A DNA stretch of 64,000 nucleotides from Phytomonospora sp040655735 (GTDB lineage Bacteria; Actinomycetota; Actinomycetes; Mycobacteriales; Micromonosporaceae). The position numbers and the translations under genes are program-made. Location of the stretch: NCBI RefSeq assembly GCF_040655735.1, contig NZ_JBFAKK010000003.1:372001-436000 (forward strand), in the 5' to 3' direction. Under the pieces are notes generated by a model. That model saw nothing but the letters and a program-made list of their open reading frames with translations, was not told the DNA's origin and ran no database searches. Every line of letters begins with the position of its first letter. Position 1 is the stretch's first letter. This document shows positions 34,661 to 45,049 of the stretch, piece after piece.

Positions 34661-36853
34661 TTACGAACGGGCCCCGGGCATGTCGATGACGTAGGCCGCC
34701 CCTTCCGCCCCCTGGAAGACCAGCACGCCCTCGTCCCAGTGGTGCTCGACCGGCGCGCCGTCGGCGCGTACGCGCACGCCGGGACCCTGGCCGAACCACT
34801 CGGCCCACACCCGGACCGTGCCGTCGCGCCCGCAGAGGATGCGGACCGAGGGCGCCCGCGCGTGCTCGGCGGCGAGGTCCCAGTCGATGTCGACGGTGTG
34901 GCCGCCGCGCACGCGCAGCCCGCGGACCGAGCCCTTCGGCCACGCCAGCGGCAGCGCGGGGAGCAGGTGGACGAGGCCGCCGTGGCTCTGCACGAGCATC
35001 TCGGCGACACCGGCGGTCGCGCCGAGGTTCCCGTCGATCTGGAACGGCGGGTGCGTGTCGAGCAGGTTCGGCAGCGTCGAGTGGCGCAGCAGCTCGCCGA
35101 GCAGGCGGTGCGCGCGGTCGCCGTCGTGCAGCCTCGCCCAGAAGTTCACCTTCCACGCCTTGCTCCAGCCGGTGCCGCCGTCGCCTCGCGCGTCGAGCGT
35201 CACCCGGGCCGCCCGCGCGAGCGCGGGTGTCGCCTCCGGCCGGATCGTGTCGCCGGGGTGCAGCGCGTAGAGGTGGGAGACGTGGCGGTGTTCGCCGGCG
35301 GGGTCGTCGAGGTCGGCGCGCCATTCCTGGAGTTGGCCCCACGACCCGATCCGCAGGCCGGCGTCGAGGCGGCCGACGGCATCGGCGAGCCGGGCGACGA
35401 ACTCGCGGTCGTCGTCGCCGAGCTCCCGGGCGGCCTCGTAGGTCGTCGAGAGCAGCTCCGACACGATCTGCTGGCTCATGGCCGCGCCCGCGGTGAAGGA
35501 GCCGTGCTCGGGGGAGTAGGAGGGGGAGACGAGCAGGCGCCCGTCCTCCTCGACGAGGAAGTCCAGCCAGAACTCGGCGGCCTCGGCCATGGCCGGGTAG
35601 GCGCGGTCGCGGAGGAAGTCGAGGTCGGCGGTGAAAAGGTAGTGCTCGTAGAGGTGGCGGCACAGCCAGGCGGCCGACTCGGGGAACCAAAAGGCCGTCG
35701 CCCAGTCCTGGAGTCCGGTGTGGCCGAAGACGTTCGTGGACAGCGTCGACGTCCAGCCTCCGGCGCCGAAGACCTCCTTGGCGGTGACCCGCCCGGGGGC
35801 GCGCAGGGCCTCGATGAAGTCGTAGAGGGGCTCGGCGGTCTCGGCGAGGCCCGTGACCAGGGCCGGCCAGTAGTTCATCTGGGTGTTGACGTTGACGTGG
35901 TAGTCGCAGTTCCAGGGCGGCGTCGGCGACTGGTTCCAGGCGCCCTGGAGGTGCGCGGGCAGGCCGCCGGGGCGTGAGGACGCGATCAGCAGGTAGCGGC
36001 CGTACTGGAAGTGGAGTGCTTCGAGGGCGCGGTCGTCGGCGGAGCCGCCACCGGTGTAGGCCGCGCGGAGCCGGTCGGTGGGCACGTCCGGCGCGGACTG
36101 CCCGATGTCGAGGGAGCAGCGCTCGAACAGTGCCCGGTGGTCGGCGACGTGGCGCTCGCGCAGCGCCGTCCACCCGAGCGCCTCGGCGGCGTCGAGAGCG
36201 GCCCGCACCCGCGGCTCGGGATCGGTACCCCGGTAGTGCGGGTAGACGGGGGCGTAGTCGGTGGCCGAGGCGTACAGGACCGTGACGCCCTCGCCGTCGG
36301 CGACGACCCGGTGCTCGGCGTGACGGCGCATCCCGTTGTCGACGGCCCCGGTGTAGGCGAAGTCGACCTCGGCAGGGTGCCCGCCGGTGAGGTGCACGGC
36401 GACGACCCCGTCGGGATGGCTCGCCAGGTACTCGCGGCGGTGGGCGACACCGTCCACTTCGTACTCGACGCTCGCCACGCCCTCGGCCAGGTCGAGCGCC
36501 CGCCGGTACCCGGTGACCTCGCCGGTGTGCGCGAACTCCAGCCGCAGGTCGCCCATCGGCTGCTGGTCGCCGAAGGCGCGGGGCTCGCGGCCCAGCCGCT
36601 CGGCGACCCACTGCGGGTCGGCGCCTCCCTCGGCGGCCAGCCTCACGCGGACCTCGGCGATCGCGGCCGTCCTCGGCGCGTTCCCGTGGTCGTAGCCCTC
36701 GGCGCCGGGACCGCCGGTCCACAGTGTCTTGTCCGACAACTGCACGCGCTCGCCGCGCACGCCGCCGAAGACCATCGCGCCGATGTCGCCGTTGCCGATC
36801 GGCAGAGCCTCGCTCTCCCAGTCGCCCGCCGGGGCGTCGTACCGCAGAATCAC
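34661..36853 (-). CDS. Glycoside hydrolase family 95 (alpha-L-fucosidase or galactosidase type)
   Basis: A 730-residue enzyme that inverts terminal alpha-L-fucose or alpha-L-galactose residues. The N-terminal beta domain begins LPIGNGDIGAMVFGG; the (alpha/alpha)6 barrel carries NVNTQMNYWPA (asparagines that orient the catalytic water), SPEHGSF (general acid Glu) and THPPFQIDGNLGATAG (Asp partner). GTG 36853 gives a protein without a signal peptide, so it appears cytoplasmic and would act on imported oligosaccharides. It is divergent from the DrrAB-like exporter genes, with only 48 bases between. Confidence 0.9.
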   Translation of the reverse strand: MILRYDAPAGDWESEALPIGNGDIGAMVFGGVRGERVQLSDKTLWTGGPGAEGYDHGNAPRTAAIAEVRVRLAAEGGADPQWVAERLGREPRAFGDQQPMGDLRLEFAHTGEVTGYRRALDLAEGVASVEYEVDGVAHRREYLASHPDGVVAVHLTGGHPAEVDFAYTGAVDNGMRRHAEHRVVADGEGVTVLYASATDYAPVYPHYRGTDPEPRVRAALDAAEALGWTALRERHVADHRALFERCSLDIGQSAPDVPTDRLRAAYTGGGSADDRALEALHFQYGRYLLIASSRPGGLPAHLQGAWNQSPTPPWNCDYHVNVNTQMNYWPALVTGLAETAEPLYDFIEALRAPGRVTAKEVFGAGGWTSTLSTNVFGHTGLQDWATAFWFPESAAWLCRHLYEHYLFTADLDFLRDRAYPAMAEAAEFWLDFLVEEDGRLLVSPSYSPEHGSFTAGAAMSQQIVSELLSTTYEAARELGDDDREFVARLADAVGRLDAGLRIGSWGQLQEWRADLDDPAGEHRHVSHLYALHPGDTIRPEATPALARAARVTLDARGDGGTGWSKAWKVNFWARLHDGDRAHRLLGELLRHSTLPNLLDTHPPFQIDGNLGATAGVAEMLVQSHGGLVHLLPALPLAWPKGSVRGLRVRGGHTVDIDWDLAAEHARAPSVRILCGRDGTVRVWAEWFGQGPGVRVRADGAPVEHHWDEGVLVFQGAEGAAYVIDMPGARS

Positions 36854-36901
36854 CTGCGCAACCTAACGACCGCGTCCTACGCTGCCTGCCAGGGGGTGCG
36901 C

Positions 36902-37863
<962 letters not shown>

Positions 37864-37867
<4 letters not shown>

Positions 37868-38655
37868 ACGCGCTCGTCGACGGCTGGGTCGTCTGCAAAC
37901 GCAACCTGATCAAGATCAAGCGGGTTCCGGACCTGCTGATCTTCAGCACGATCCAGCCGATCATGTTCGTGCTGCTGTTCGCCTACGTCTTCGGCGGCGC
38001 GATCAACGTCCCGGGCGGGAACTACCGTGAGTTCCTGATGGCGGGCATCTTCACCCAGACGGTCGCCTTCGGTTCGGCGATCACGGGCATGGGCCTGGCC
38101 GAGGACATGACCAAGGGCATCATCGACCGCTTCCGCTCGCTGCCGATGTCGCGCGCGGCGGTCCTGGTGGGCCGGACGACCTCCGACCTGATCAACAACG
38201 TGCTCGTCGTGGTGATCATGGCCGTGTGCGGCCTCATCGTGGGGTGGCGCACGCACACCGACGCGCTCCGCGTCGCCGCCGGTTTCGGGCTGCTCTTCCT
38301 CTTCGGTTACGCGATGAGCTGGATCTCGGCCACCATCGGGCTCTCGGTGCGCAGCGTCGAGGTGGCGCAGTCGGCGGGGTTCATCTGGATATTCCCGCTC
38401 ACCTTCCTGTCGAACGCCTTCGTGCCGACCGACACGCTGCCGACCTTCCTCCAGTACGTCGCCGACTGGAACCCGATCTCGGCGGTCGTGGCCTCGCTGC
38501 GCGACCTGTGGGGGAACGCGCCCGAAGGGGCGGCGCGCGGCTCGGGCTGGCCGATGGAGCACCCCGGCACGTACGCGCTCATCGCGATCGGGGTGATCCT
38601 GGTGGTCTTCGTGCCGCTGTCGATCCGGGCCTACCGCAGGGCGGCGCGCCGTTGA
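37864..38655 (+). CDS. DrrB-type ABC-2 permease
   Basis: A 263-residue permease with six predicted helices. Markers are PIMFVLLFAYVFGGAI, the central VLVGRTTSDLINN segment and the family's WISATIGLSVRSVEVAQSAGF. It pairs with the ATPase encoded just upstream and is translationally coupled to it. Together they form a complete exporter. Confidence 0.92.
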
Positions 38656-38670
38656 GGGGCATGGGATCGG

Positions 38671-38717
38671 GTGGCGGCCCACCGGTGCCGGGTTCCCGGC
38701 GTGGTGGAGCCGCCGCC
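38671..38717. terminator. Imperfect hairpin between convergent genes
   Basis: GGCGGC pairs with GCCGCC outside; CCACC with GGTGG and GCCGGG with CCCGGC inside, closing on a TT loop. It lies between the stop codons of the DrrB-like permease and the adenosyltransferase and can serve both directions. Confidence 0.6.
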
Positions 38718-38726
38718 CTGTCGCGC

Positions 38727-39299
38727 TCAGGCGTTCTCGGCAGGCTTCCAGAGGACGTCCTGGCCGCCGTTGGCGGCGCGGGCCAGCACGAACAGCAGGT
38801 CGGAGAGCCGGTTGAGGTACTTCACCGGGAGTTCGTGGGTGGTCTCGGCCTCGGCCTCCATCAGCGCCCAGGTCGAGCGCTCGGCACGGCGGGCGACGGT
38901 GCAGGCCTGGTGCAGCAGTGCCGCGCCCGGCGTGCCGCCGCGCAGGATGAAGGAGTCGAGCTTCGGCAGGTGCTCGTTGAACTTGTCGATCCACTCTTCG
39001 AGGCGGGTCACGTAGGCCTCGGTGATCCGCAGCGGCGGGTACTTCGGCGACTCGTGCACCGGCGTCGACAGGTCGGCGCCGACGTCGAAGAGGTCGTTTT
39101 GGACCTGCCGCAGGATGCCGTTGACCTCCACGTCCAGCGCGCCGAGGGCGACCGCCACGCCGATCACGGCGTTGGTCTCGTCGACGTCGGCGTAGGCGCC
39201 GATGCGCGGGTGCGTCTTGGGCACACGGCTGAAGTCGGACAGCCCGGTGGTGCCGCCGTCGCCGGTCTTGGTGTAGATGCGCGTGAGGTGAACGGCCAT
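38727..39299 (-). CDS. Cob(I)alamin adenosyltransferase, PduO type
   Basis: A 190-residue trimeric enzyme that transfers adenosyl from ATP to cob(I)alamin, making coenzyme B12. It has TRIYTKTGDGGTTGL (the ATP loop), LRGGTPGAALLHQACTVARRAERS with the R-R-A-E-R motif, and LNRLSDLLFVLARAAN. ATG 39299. It is divergent from the 3-hydroxyacyl-CoA dehydrogenase gene. Confidence 0.94.
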   Translation of the reverse strand: MAVHLTRIYTKTGDGGTTGLSDFSRVPKTHPRIGAYADVDETNAVIGVAVALGALDVEVNGILRQVQNDLFDVGADLSTPVHESPKYPPLRITEAYVTRLEEWIDKFNEHLPKLDSFILRGGTPGAALLHQACTVARRAERSTWALMEAEAETTHELPVKYLNRLSDLLFVLARAANGGQDVLWKPAENA

Positions 39300-39317
39300 G
39301 CCCTTGAGCCTACGGCT

Positions 39318-39337
39318 ACCTTAGGGATCGGTAAGGT
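39318..39337. promoter_or_regulatory. Dyad in the adenosyltransferase/dehydrogenase divergent region
   Basis: ACCTTA and TAAGGT are perfect inverted arms with an 8-base spacer, centred in a 70-base intergenic region between two divergent starts. It is suitable as a shared repressor site, possibly for a TetR-like fatty-acid regulator encoded elsewhere. Confidence 0.45.
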
Positions 39338-39369
39338 GGGGAAGGTTACTCATCGGTAGGGAGTGCGGT

Positions 39370-40224
39370 ATGGCAGGTTCACTGGCGGTCATCGGGTCCG
39401 GGCTCATGGGCTCCGGCATCGCGCAGGTCTCGGCGGTCGCGGGCTGGACGGTCACCGTCCACGACGTGTCCGAGGAGGCCCTGGCGCGTGGGCGCGCGGG
39501 CATCGAGAAATCTTGTGCGAAGTTCGTGTCCAAGGACAAGATCAGCCGGGCCGACGCCGACGCCGCGCTGGCCCGCATCACCACCAGCACGGACCTGGAG
39601 AAGGCCGCCGCCGACGCCGACATCGTCGTCGAGGCCGTCTTCGAGCAGCTGGAGATCAAGCAGGACATCTTCCGCCGCCTCGACGCCGTCTGCAAGCCCG
39701 GCGCGGTCCTGGCCACCAACACCTCGGCCATCCCGATCACCCAGATCGCGGCGGTCACCGGCCGCCCCGAGTCGGTCGTGGGCACGCACTTCTTCTCGCC
39801 GGTGCCGATGATGGCGCTGTGCGAGCTCGTCCGCGGTCTCAAGACCACCGACGAGACCCTGGCGACCGCGCGCGCCTTCGCCGAGGAGATCGGCAAGACC
39901 TGCGTCGTGGTCAACCGCGACGTGGCCGGTTTCGCCACGACCCGCCTCATCTGCGCGCTGGTCATGGAGGCCGTCGCCCTCGTCGAGAACGGCGTCATCT
40001 CCGCCGAGGACCTCGACACCGCCTGCAAGCTCGGCTTCGGCCACGTCATGGGCCCGCTGGCGACCACCGACCTCACCGGCCTCGACGTGCTGCTGTCGGC
40101 CACCAAGAACATCCACCGCGACACCGGCGACCCGAAGTTCTTCCCGCCGGAGCTGCTGGCGCGCATGGTCGCCGCCGGCGACCACGGACGCAAGACCGGC
40201 AAGGGCTTCTACGACTACGCCTGA
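39370..40224 (+). CDS. 3-hydroxyacyl-CoA dehydrogenase (3-hydroxybutyryl-CoA type)
   Basis: A 284-residue single-domain-pair enzyme that oxidises L-3-hydroxyacyl-CoA with NAD+ (or NADP+). The N-terminal Rossmann motif is VIGSGLMGSGIA. The catalytic His lies in GTHFFSPVPMM, with Glu in VVEAVFE and Asn in VNRDVAGFATTR. Length fits the FadB2/Hbd class rather than multifunctional FadB. GGGAGTG precedes ATG 39370. It overlaps the convergent MFS gene by 10 bases. Confidence 0.94.
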   Translation: MAGSLAVIGSGLMGSGIAQVSAVAGWTVTVHDVSEEALARGRAGIEKSCAKFVSKDKISRADADAALARITTSTDLEKAAADADIVVEAVFEQLEIKQDIFRRLDAVCKPGAVLATNTSAIPITQIAAVTGRPESVVGTHFFSPVPMMALCELVRGLKTTDETLATARAFAEEIGKTCVVVNRDVAGFATTRLICALVMEAVALVENGVISAEDLDTACKLGFGHVMGPLATTDLTGLDVLLSATKNIHRDTGDPKFFPPELLARMVAAGDHGRKTGKGFYDYA

Positions 40225-41498
40225 GCCGCGACCGGGGAGGCTTCCACGCTGTCGTCGGTGACGGGTTCGGTGCGTTCGAGGAACAACAGCGCGCCGAGCC
40301 CGGCCACGATGGGCGTGATGCCCTGGATGCTCAGCACCGCGACGATCGGCAGCCAGCCCACCAGCCACACCGCCACGCCCGTGCCGATCAGCATGGACGC
40401 CGACATCACCGTGCCCAGCGCGGCGAAGACCCGCCCCCGGTAGGCGTCGGAGGTCGAGCGCTGGAGCAGCGTCATGGCCGCCGCGTTCATGATGACGCCG
40501 GGAACGCCGACGATGATCATGCCGATGATTCCGGGCGAGACGTTCACCAGCAGCAGCGGGTAGGTGAAGATCGCGAGGTCGATCGCGCCGAAGAAGACCA
40601 TGCCGACGCCGAACAGCAGGCGCGGCGACCAGCGCACCGCGAACCAGCCGCCGACCAGGCCGCCGAGGATCCCGCCGACGGCCTGTGCGGCGATCAGCCA
40701 GCCGAGTTCGGGGGCGTCGCCGTGCAGCACGTCGGTGACCCACACCGCGAACAGGCTGCCCATGATCCCCTCGCCGACCGACAGGACCGCGCACACCACG
40801 AGGATGACCAGCAGCGTCCGGTTGCGGAAGGTCGTCTTGAGCCCGTCGGTGAACTCGACGGTGAACTTGCGCAGGAAACCGGCCGGGGCGTCGGCGGTGT
40901 CGGCTTCGGGTTCGGCGCGGTGCCGGCCGGAGACCAGCGCGATGAGGCCGGCGGCGGCCAGGAACGTGACGGCGTCGGCGATCGCGACGCCCATCAGACC
41001 GAACCACAGGGTCGCCACACCGCCGACGAGCGGGCCGACGAGTCGGGCCAGGTTGTTGTTCAGCGAGTTGAGCGTGTTGGCCGTCGGCAGGTGCTCGTCG
41101 TCGACGAGCCGGGGGAGCAGGGCGTTCTCGGCGGTGCTGGTGAAGGGCGCGATCGAGGCCGACAGCAGCGTGACCGCCGCGCAGATCCACAGGTCGCGGG
41201 CCTGGTGCACGGCCAGCAGCGGCATCAGTGAGGCGGCCAGCGCGATGTTGGCGATGATGAGGATCTTGCGGCGGTCCCAGCGATCCACGAGCACACCGAC
41301 GAGCGGACCGATCACCAGTTGCGGCACCACCGAGGCGGCCACGATCGCGGCGACGGCCTTGACCGATCCCGTCAATTCGAGCACGGTGATGGGCATCGCC
41401 ACCTGGAGCATGCGGCTGCCGAGCAGGGAGATCAGCCCTCCCCACCACAGCAGGCCGAAATCACGCTGGCGCAGAACGGTCCACGTCGACTTGTCCAC
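40215..41498 (-). CDS. MFS transporter, macrolide-efflux-like (first paralogue)
   Basis: A 427-residue protein with about 12 membrane helices. It begins with FGLLWWGGLISLLGSRMLQV and has the loop motif LVDRWDRRKILI after helix 2, and the QAVGGILGGLVGGWFAVRWS segment. The PF05977/MFS_3 type includes macrolide exporters. GTG 41498 is chosen because GAGGAG is correctly spaced; GTG 41504 overlaps that ribosome site. The sequence is clearly similar to the next gene along its whole length, so the pair is a tandem duplication. Confidence 0.9.
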   Translation of the reverse strand: MDKSTWTVLRQRDFGLLWWGGLISLLGSRMLQVAMPITVLELTGSVKAVAAIVAASVVPQLVIGPLVGVLVDRWDRRKILIIANIALAASLMPLLAVHQARDLWICAAVTLLSASIAPFTSTAENALLPRLVDDEHLPTANTLNSLNNNLARLVGPLVGGVATLWFGLMGVAIADAVTFLAAAGLIALVSGRHRAEPEADTADAPAGFLRKFTVEFTDGLKTTFRNRTLLVILVVCAVLSVGEGIMGSLFAVWVTDVLHGDAPELGWLIAAQAVGGILGGLVGGWFAVRWSPRLLFGVGMVFFGAIDLAIFTYPLLLVNVSPGIIGMIIVGVPGVIMNAAAMTLLQRSTSDAYRGRVFAALGTVMSASMLIGTGVAVWLVGWLPIVAVLSIQGITPIVAGLGALLFLERTEPVTDDSVEASPVAAQA

Positions 41499-41641
41499 GG
41501 GCACTCCTCGGGCTGGGTGGCGTCATTATGGCGTCACTGCACTGGCGTGCGCAAGGGTGCTGCCGGACAAAGTTTTCGGGCCTTTCGGGAGGTGTTCCCG
41601 GACGGTCGTGACGTCCTACTGACGGCACCTTGGCCGCGAGT

Positions 41642-42931
41642 TCAGCCGGCTATCGCGGGTGCCTTGGCGGGCTCACGGTCACCTTCGGCGGCCGGTCTCG
41701 CGCCACCGCTCTTCTTCGGCAGGAACACCAGCGCCGCGACACCCGCCAGAAGCGGGAAGACGCCCTGGATGTTCAGCATCGTCACCACGTCCACGCGCCC
41801 GTCGAGCAGAACCACCATCCCCGACCCGAGCAGCACGCACGCCGAGGTCACCGTCCCCCGCGCGGCGAAGATGCGGCCCCGGAACTCGTCGACGCTGTGC
41901 CGCTGGAGGAGCGTCTGCGCCGAGGCGAACATGAACACCGAGGGCACACCGACCACGATCATCGCCACGATCCCCGGCAGCACGTGCACCCACAGCTTCG
42001 GATAGTTGAAGGTGAACAGGTCGATCGACCCGAACAGCAGCGCCCCCACCCCCAGCAGGATCCGCGGCGACCAGCGCACGGCGAACCACCCGCCGACCAG
42101 CCCGCCCAGCACACCGCCGACCGCCTGCGCGGCGATCAGCCACGCGTACTCGTCGGCGCCACCTCCCAGCGTCCGCTCGGTGTAGACGACGAAAACGCTG
42201 GCGAACACGCCCTCCCCGAACATCGTCAGCGCGAAGAACGCGAAGACCACCAGCAGCACCCGGTCACCGAAAGCGGTCCGCAGCCCGTCGGTGAACTCCC
42301 CCGCGAAGCGGCGGAACATCCCCGTCCGCCCCGACTCCGAGCGCACGGCCACATGCCTTCCCCGGACGGCGAAGATCAGCCCGCCGGCCGCCAGATACGT
42401 CAGCGCGTCGGCGAGGGCCACACCCGGCAGCCCCAGCCACAGCACCGCCACACCGCCCAGCATCGGACCGACCAGCCGCGCGAGATTGTTGTTGAGCGAG
42501 TTGAGCGAGTTTGCCGCCGGCAGATGATCGTCGGCCACCAGTCGCGGCAGCAGCGCGTCCTCCGCGGTGCTCACGAAAGGCCCCACCGCCGCGCCCGCGA
42601 ACATCACCGCCGCGCAGATCCAGATGTCACCCCCGTCGGCGACCATCAGCAGCGGAAGCAGCGCCACGGCCTGGACCACGTTGCCGACGACCATTACCCG
42701 GCGCCGATCCCAGCGGTCCACCAGGACACCGGCGAACGGTCCCACCAGAAGCCGCGCGGTCACCCCCGTCGCGACGATCGCCGCCGAAGCGCTCGCCGAG
42801 CCGGTCAGGTCGTAGACCGTGACGGGCAGGGCGACCACCAGCATCCAGTTGCCCAGATAGGAGATGAGGCCGCCCCACCACAGAAGGGCGAAGTCGCGCT
42901 GCTTGAAGACGGCGAGGGACGCATTGGCCAT
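41642..42931 (-). CDS. MFS transporter, macrolide-efflux-like (second paralogue)
   Basis: A 429-residue protein with the same architecture as its neighbour: FALLWWGGLISYLGNWMLVV, LVDRWDRRRVMVVGN, NSLNSLNNNLARLVGP and QAVGGVLGGLVGGWFAVRWS are shared almost word for word. ATG 42931 follows GGAG. It is transcribed first and lies 143 bases upstream of the first paralogue; they probably form one operon. Substrates are unknown and may have diverged. Confidence 0.9.
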   Translation of the reverse strand: MANASLAVFKQRDFALLWWGGLISYLGNWMLVVALPVTVYDLTGSASASAAIVATGVTARLLVGPFAGVLVDRWDRRRVMVVGNVVQAVALLPLLMVADGGDIWICAAVMFAGAAVGPFVSTAEDALLPRLVADDHLPAANSLNSLNNNLARLVGPMLGGVAVLWLGLPGVALADALTYLAAGGLIFAVRGRHVAVRSESGRTGMFRRFAGEFTDGLRTAFGDRVLLVVFAFFALTMFGEGVFASVFVVYTERTLGGGADEYAWLIAAQAVGGVLGGLVGGWFAVRWSPRILLGVGALLFGSIDLFTFNYPKLWVHVLPGIVAMIVVGVPSVFMFASAQTLLQRHSVDEFRGRIFAARGTVTSACVLLGSGMVVLLDGRVDVVTMLNIQGVFPLLAGVAALVFLPKKSGGARPAAEGDREPAKAPAIAG

Positions 42932-43057
42932 GGAGGACTCCAGTCGCGGTGTGCGGGCGTTGCGATCGTGTGCCCACAACCGGCCGGTATCCCGTGATCG
43001 GGTGCTTCGTCCAGGCTCTGTGGTCGCCGCGAAAGCGGACCTCGAACCCTACCCAAC

Positions 43058-43136
43058 GGGCCCGGGGAACCGTTCGGGTGGAGGACCGAACGGTTCCCCG
43101 GGCCCGGGGACGCGCGCCGGCGAGTTCACCGGCGCG
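43058..43136. terminator. Double hairpin with a perfect 20-bp stem
   Basis: The first stem pairs 43058-43077 with 43086-43105 without mismatch around the loop GTGGAGGA. The second pairs CGCGCCGG (43113-43120) with CCGGCGCG (43129-43136). They sit just after the acyltransferase stop codon (43141, minus strand) and upstream of the MFS pair. There is no T run. The strength of the first hairpin is exceptional for the window. Confidence 0.75.
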
Positions 43137-43140
43137 CCGG

Positions 43141-44085
43141 TCATGGAAGCGGGCTGAGCACGCGCGGACGCCGGGCGACGTCCGCGCCGACGGCTTCGAC
43201 GGCGGTGGGCTGCGCCCGGTTCCACCCCGGCACGAGGAGTTCCGGCGCGAAAGGCTCGCTCGTCGCGGCCGCGCGCTCCCGCATGCCCGCCACCAACCCG
43301 GCCAGCGCCTCGTGGACGACGGCGGCCTCCGCGCGGGAGGCGAGACCGCGGCGGTCGCCGACGGCCTGGAAGGGCTCGGACGCGATGACGTGCAGCCGCA
43401 GCCCTCTCGTGCGCACGACCCTGCGCAGCGAGGACAGGAAGGTCTCCTCGCCCAGGAAGGCCGCCGCGGTGGTCGGCGTGCCGTCGGCGAGGGTGAACCA
43501 CAGCGTCACCGGCGCCACGGTCGCCTCGGCGTCGATCGCCGCCTGGAACGGCGCGCGCCGGAAGCGTCCCCGCGCGGGCAGGCACCAGGTCGTCGCCTCG
43601 GGGAAGACACCGACACTCTCACCGGCGCGCAGGCGCCCGGCGATGGCCCCCACCGTCGCCGGAAGCGCCCGCAGGGATCCGCGGTCGACGAAGATCGCAC
43701 GCGTGAGCCTGGCGAGCCGCCCGACGAAGGGCCAGTCACCGACCTCCCGCTTGGCGATCATCCGCACCGGAGCGCCGGGACCGCCCAGCGCCGTCAGTGC
43801 CACCACGTCGAGCCAGGACGAGTGGTTGGCGACCACCAGCGACCCCGGCGCGACCGGACGCGGGCGCAGCGGCACGAGCACGCCGACCGCGCGGATCGCC
43901 GCCCTGGCAAGGCGCGGGCCGAGCGCGGGCGCGAACGGTAGGAGCACCGCCGCGACCGAGAGCACCGACGCCAGCGCGAGGGTCCGCGCGGCGCGGCGCA
44001 GCGGCCCGACCGTCGGCAACGCGGCGCCTTCCGGAAGGCACGAGGGTGTGCAGTCCGAGGCCGGGAACCAGCCGCGGGTGCTCAT
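43141..44085 (-). CDS. PlsC-family acyltransferase (OlsA-like)
   Basis: A 314-residue membrane acyltransferase. N-terminal helices (LALASVLSVAAVLLPFAPAL) precede the catalytic H-X4-D box NHSSWLD, the FVDRG segment and the acceptor-binding FPEATTW. This family adds a second acyl chain to a lysolipid. ATG overlaps the upstream gene's stop as ATGA, so it is translated together with the GNAT-like acyltransferase. That pairing resembles olsB-olsA of ornithine-lipid synthesis. Confidence 0.85.
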   Translation of the reverse strand: MSTRGWFPASDCTPSCLPEGAALPTVGPLRRAARTLALASVLSVAAVLLPFAPALGPRLARAAIRAVGVLVPLRPRPVAPGSLVVANHSSWLDVVALTALGGPGAPVRMIAKREVGDWPFVGRLARLTRAIFVDRGSLRALPATVGAIAGRLRAGESVGVFPEATTWCLPARGRFRRAPFQAAIDAEATVAPVTLWFTLADGTPTTAAAFLGEETFLSSLRRVVRTRGLRLHVIASEPFQAVGDRRGLASRAEAAVVHEALAGLVAGMRERAAATSEPFAPELLVPGWNRAQPTAVEAVGADVARRPRVLSPLP

Positions 44086-44903
44086 GCGGCCCGCTCCGGG
44101 GTCAGCGCGCGCGGGCCGCGCTCGCCGAGCCCTTGCTCCCCGAGAAAGTGCTTGAGGTAGCGGGGGTGGGCGTCGTCGAGGTCGAGCACGATGTAGAAGT
44201 CGGCGACGCCGAAGTCGGGGTCGTACGCCGGCGGGCCGCACACCTTGGCGCCAAGGCGCAGGTAGCCGCGCAGCAGCGGCGGGACCGCCTTGAGGTTCGC
44301 GCGGGCGGGCGAGAGCGGCCACGGGTTCAGGGGCGTGACGCGCAGGCCGGGCGCCGACAGGTGCCGCTCGGCGATGTGGGCCCAGACCTCGTCGGCGTCG
44401 GCGGCCGGCACCGAGGCGCACCCGGCGAGCAGGCGGTGCCCGGTCAGCAGCAGGTACCGGGCGATGCCGGCCCACATGAGGTTGATGACCGCGCCGTCGC
44501 GGTGGGCGGGGTCGACGCAGGAGCGGCCGGTCTCGACGAGCCCGCCGCGCAGGCCGTCGAGGGCCGAGAGGTCGAACTCGCCGTCGGAGTACAGGCGCGG
44601 GGTGCGTCCCGGTGGGAGCATCCGGTAGGTGCCGACGACCTCTTCGGTCGGGTCGTGCACGACCACGAGGTGGTCGCAGTGGGCGTCGAAGGCGTCGATG
44701 TCGAGGCCCTCGGTGGGGGAGTGCAGGGTGGCGCCCAGCTCTCCGGCGAAGACGCGGTGCCGGAGGCGCTGTGCGGCGCGGACCTCGGCGGCGTCGGCGA
44801 CGCGGATGGAGTAGCGGGTGTTGTCGGTGGCCAGTCGGGTCGAGCGGCCGGAAGCTTCGGCGCGTGCGGGCGCCGGTGCCACGGTGGCGTTGTCGGGGAG
44901 CAT
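44082..44903 (-). CDS. GNAT-fold N-acyltransferase (OlsB-like)
   Basis: A 273-residue protein: AQRLRHRVFAGELGA, HCDHLVVVHD, VGTYRMLPP, then GLVETGRSCVDPAHRDGAVINLMWAGI and YLRLGAKVCGPPAYDPDFGVADFYIVL. This is the hallmark order of the OlsB/Acetyltransf_5 family, which puts a 3-hydroxyacyl chain on ornithine or another amine. ATG 44903 is used because AAGGAGG precedes it by five bases; ATG 44930 has no such site. Its role in making an amino-acid lipid is inferred from the coupled PlsC gene. Confidence 0.82.
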   Translation of the reverse strand: MLPDNATVAPAPARAEASGRSTRLATDNTRYSIRVADAAEVRAAQRLRHRVFAGELGATLHSPTEGLDIDAFDAHCDHLVVVHDPTEEVVGTYRMLPPGRTPRLYSDGEFDLSALDGLRGGLVETGRSCVDPAHRDGAVINLMWAGIARYLLLTGHRLLAGCASVPAADADEVWAHIAERHLSAPGLRVTPLNPWPLSPARANLKAVPPLLRGYLRLGAKVCGPPAYDPDFGVADFYIVLDLDDAHPRYLKHFLGEQGLGERGPRALTPERAA

Positions 44904-45049
44904 GGCGGCCTCCTTAACAGGCGCCTTCATGCTCAGTGCCGAACACGACCGAGAGGTGACCGGTCCAGGGCGGTTCGGTGACCGGCGACGTGCGGCTGCG
45001 GTAACGCCCGGCCACCATTCGCCGTACGGGGGTCACCCTGCGGGAGTAC

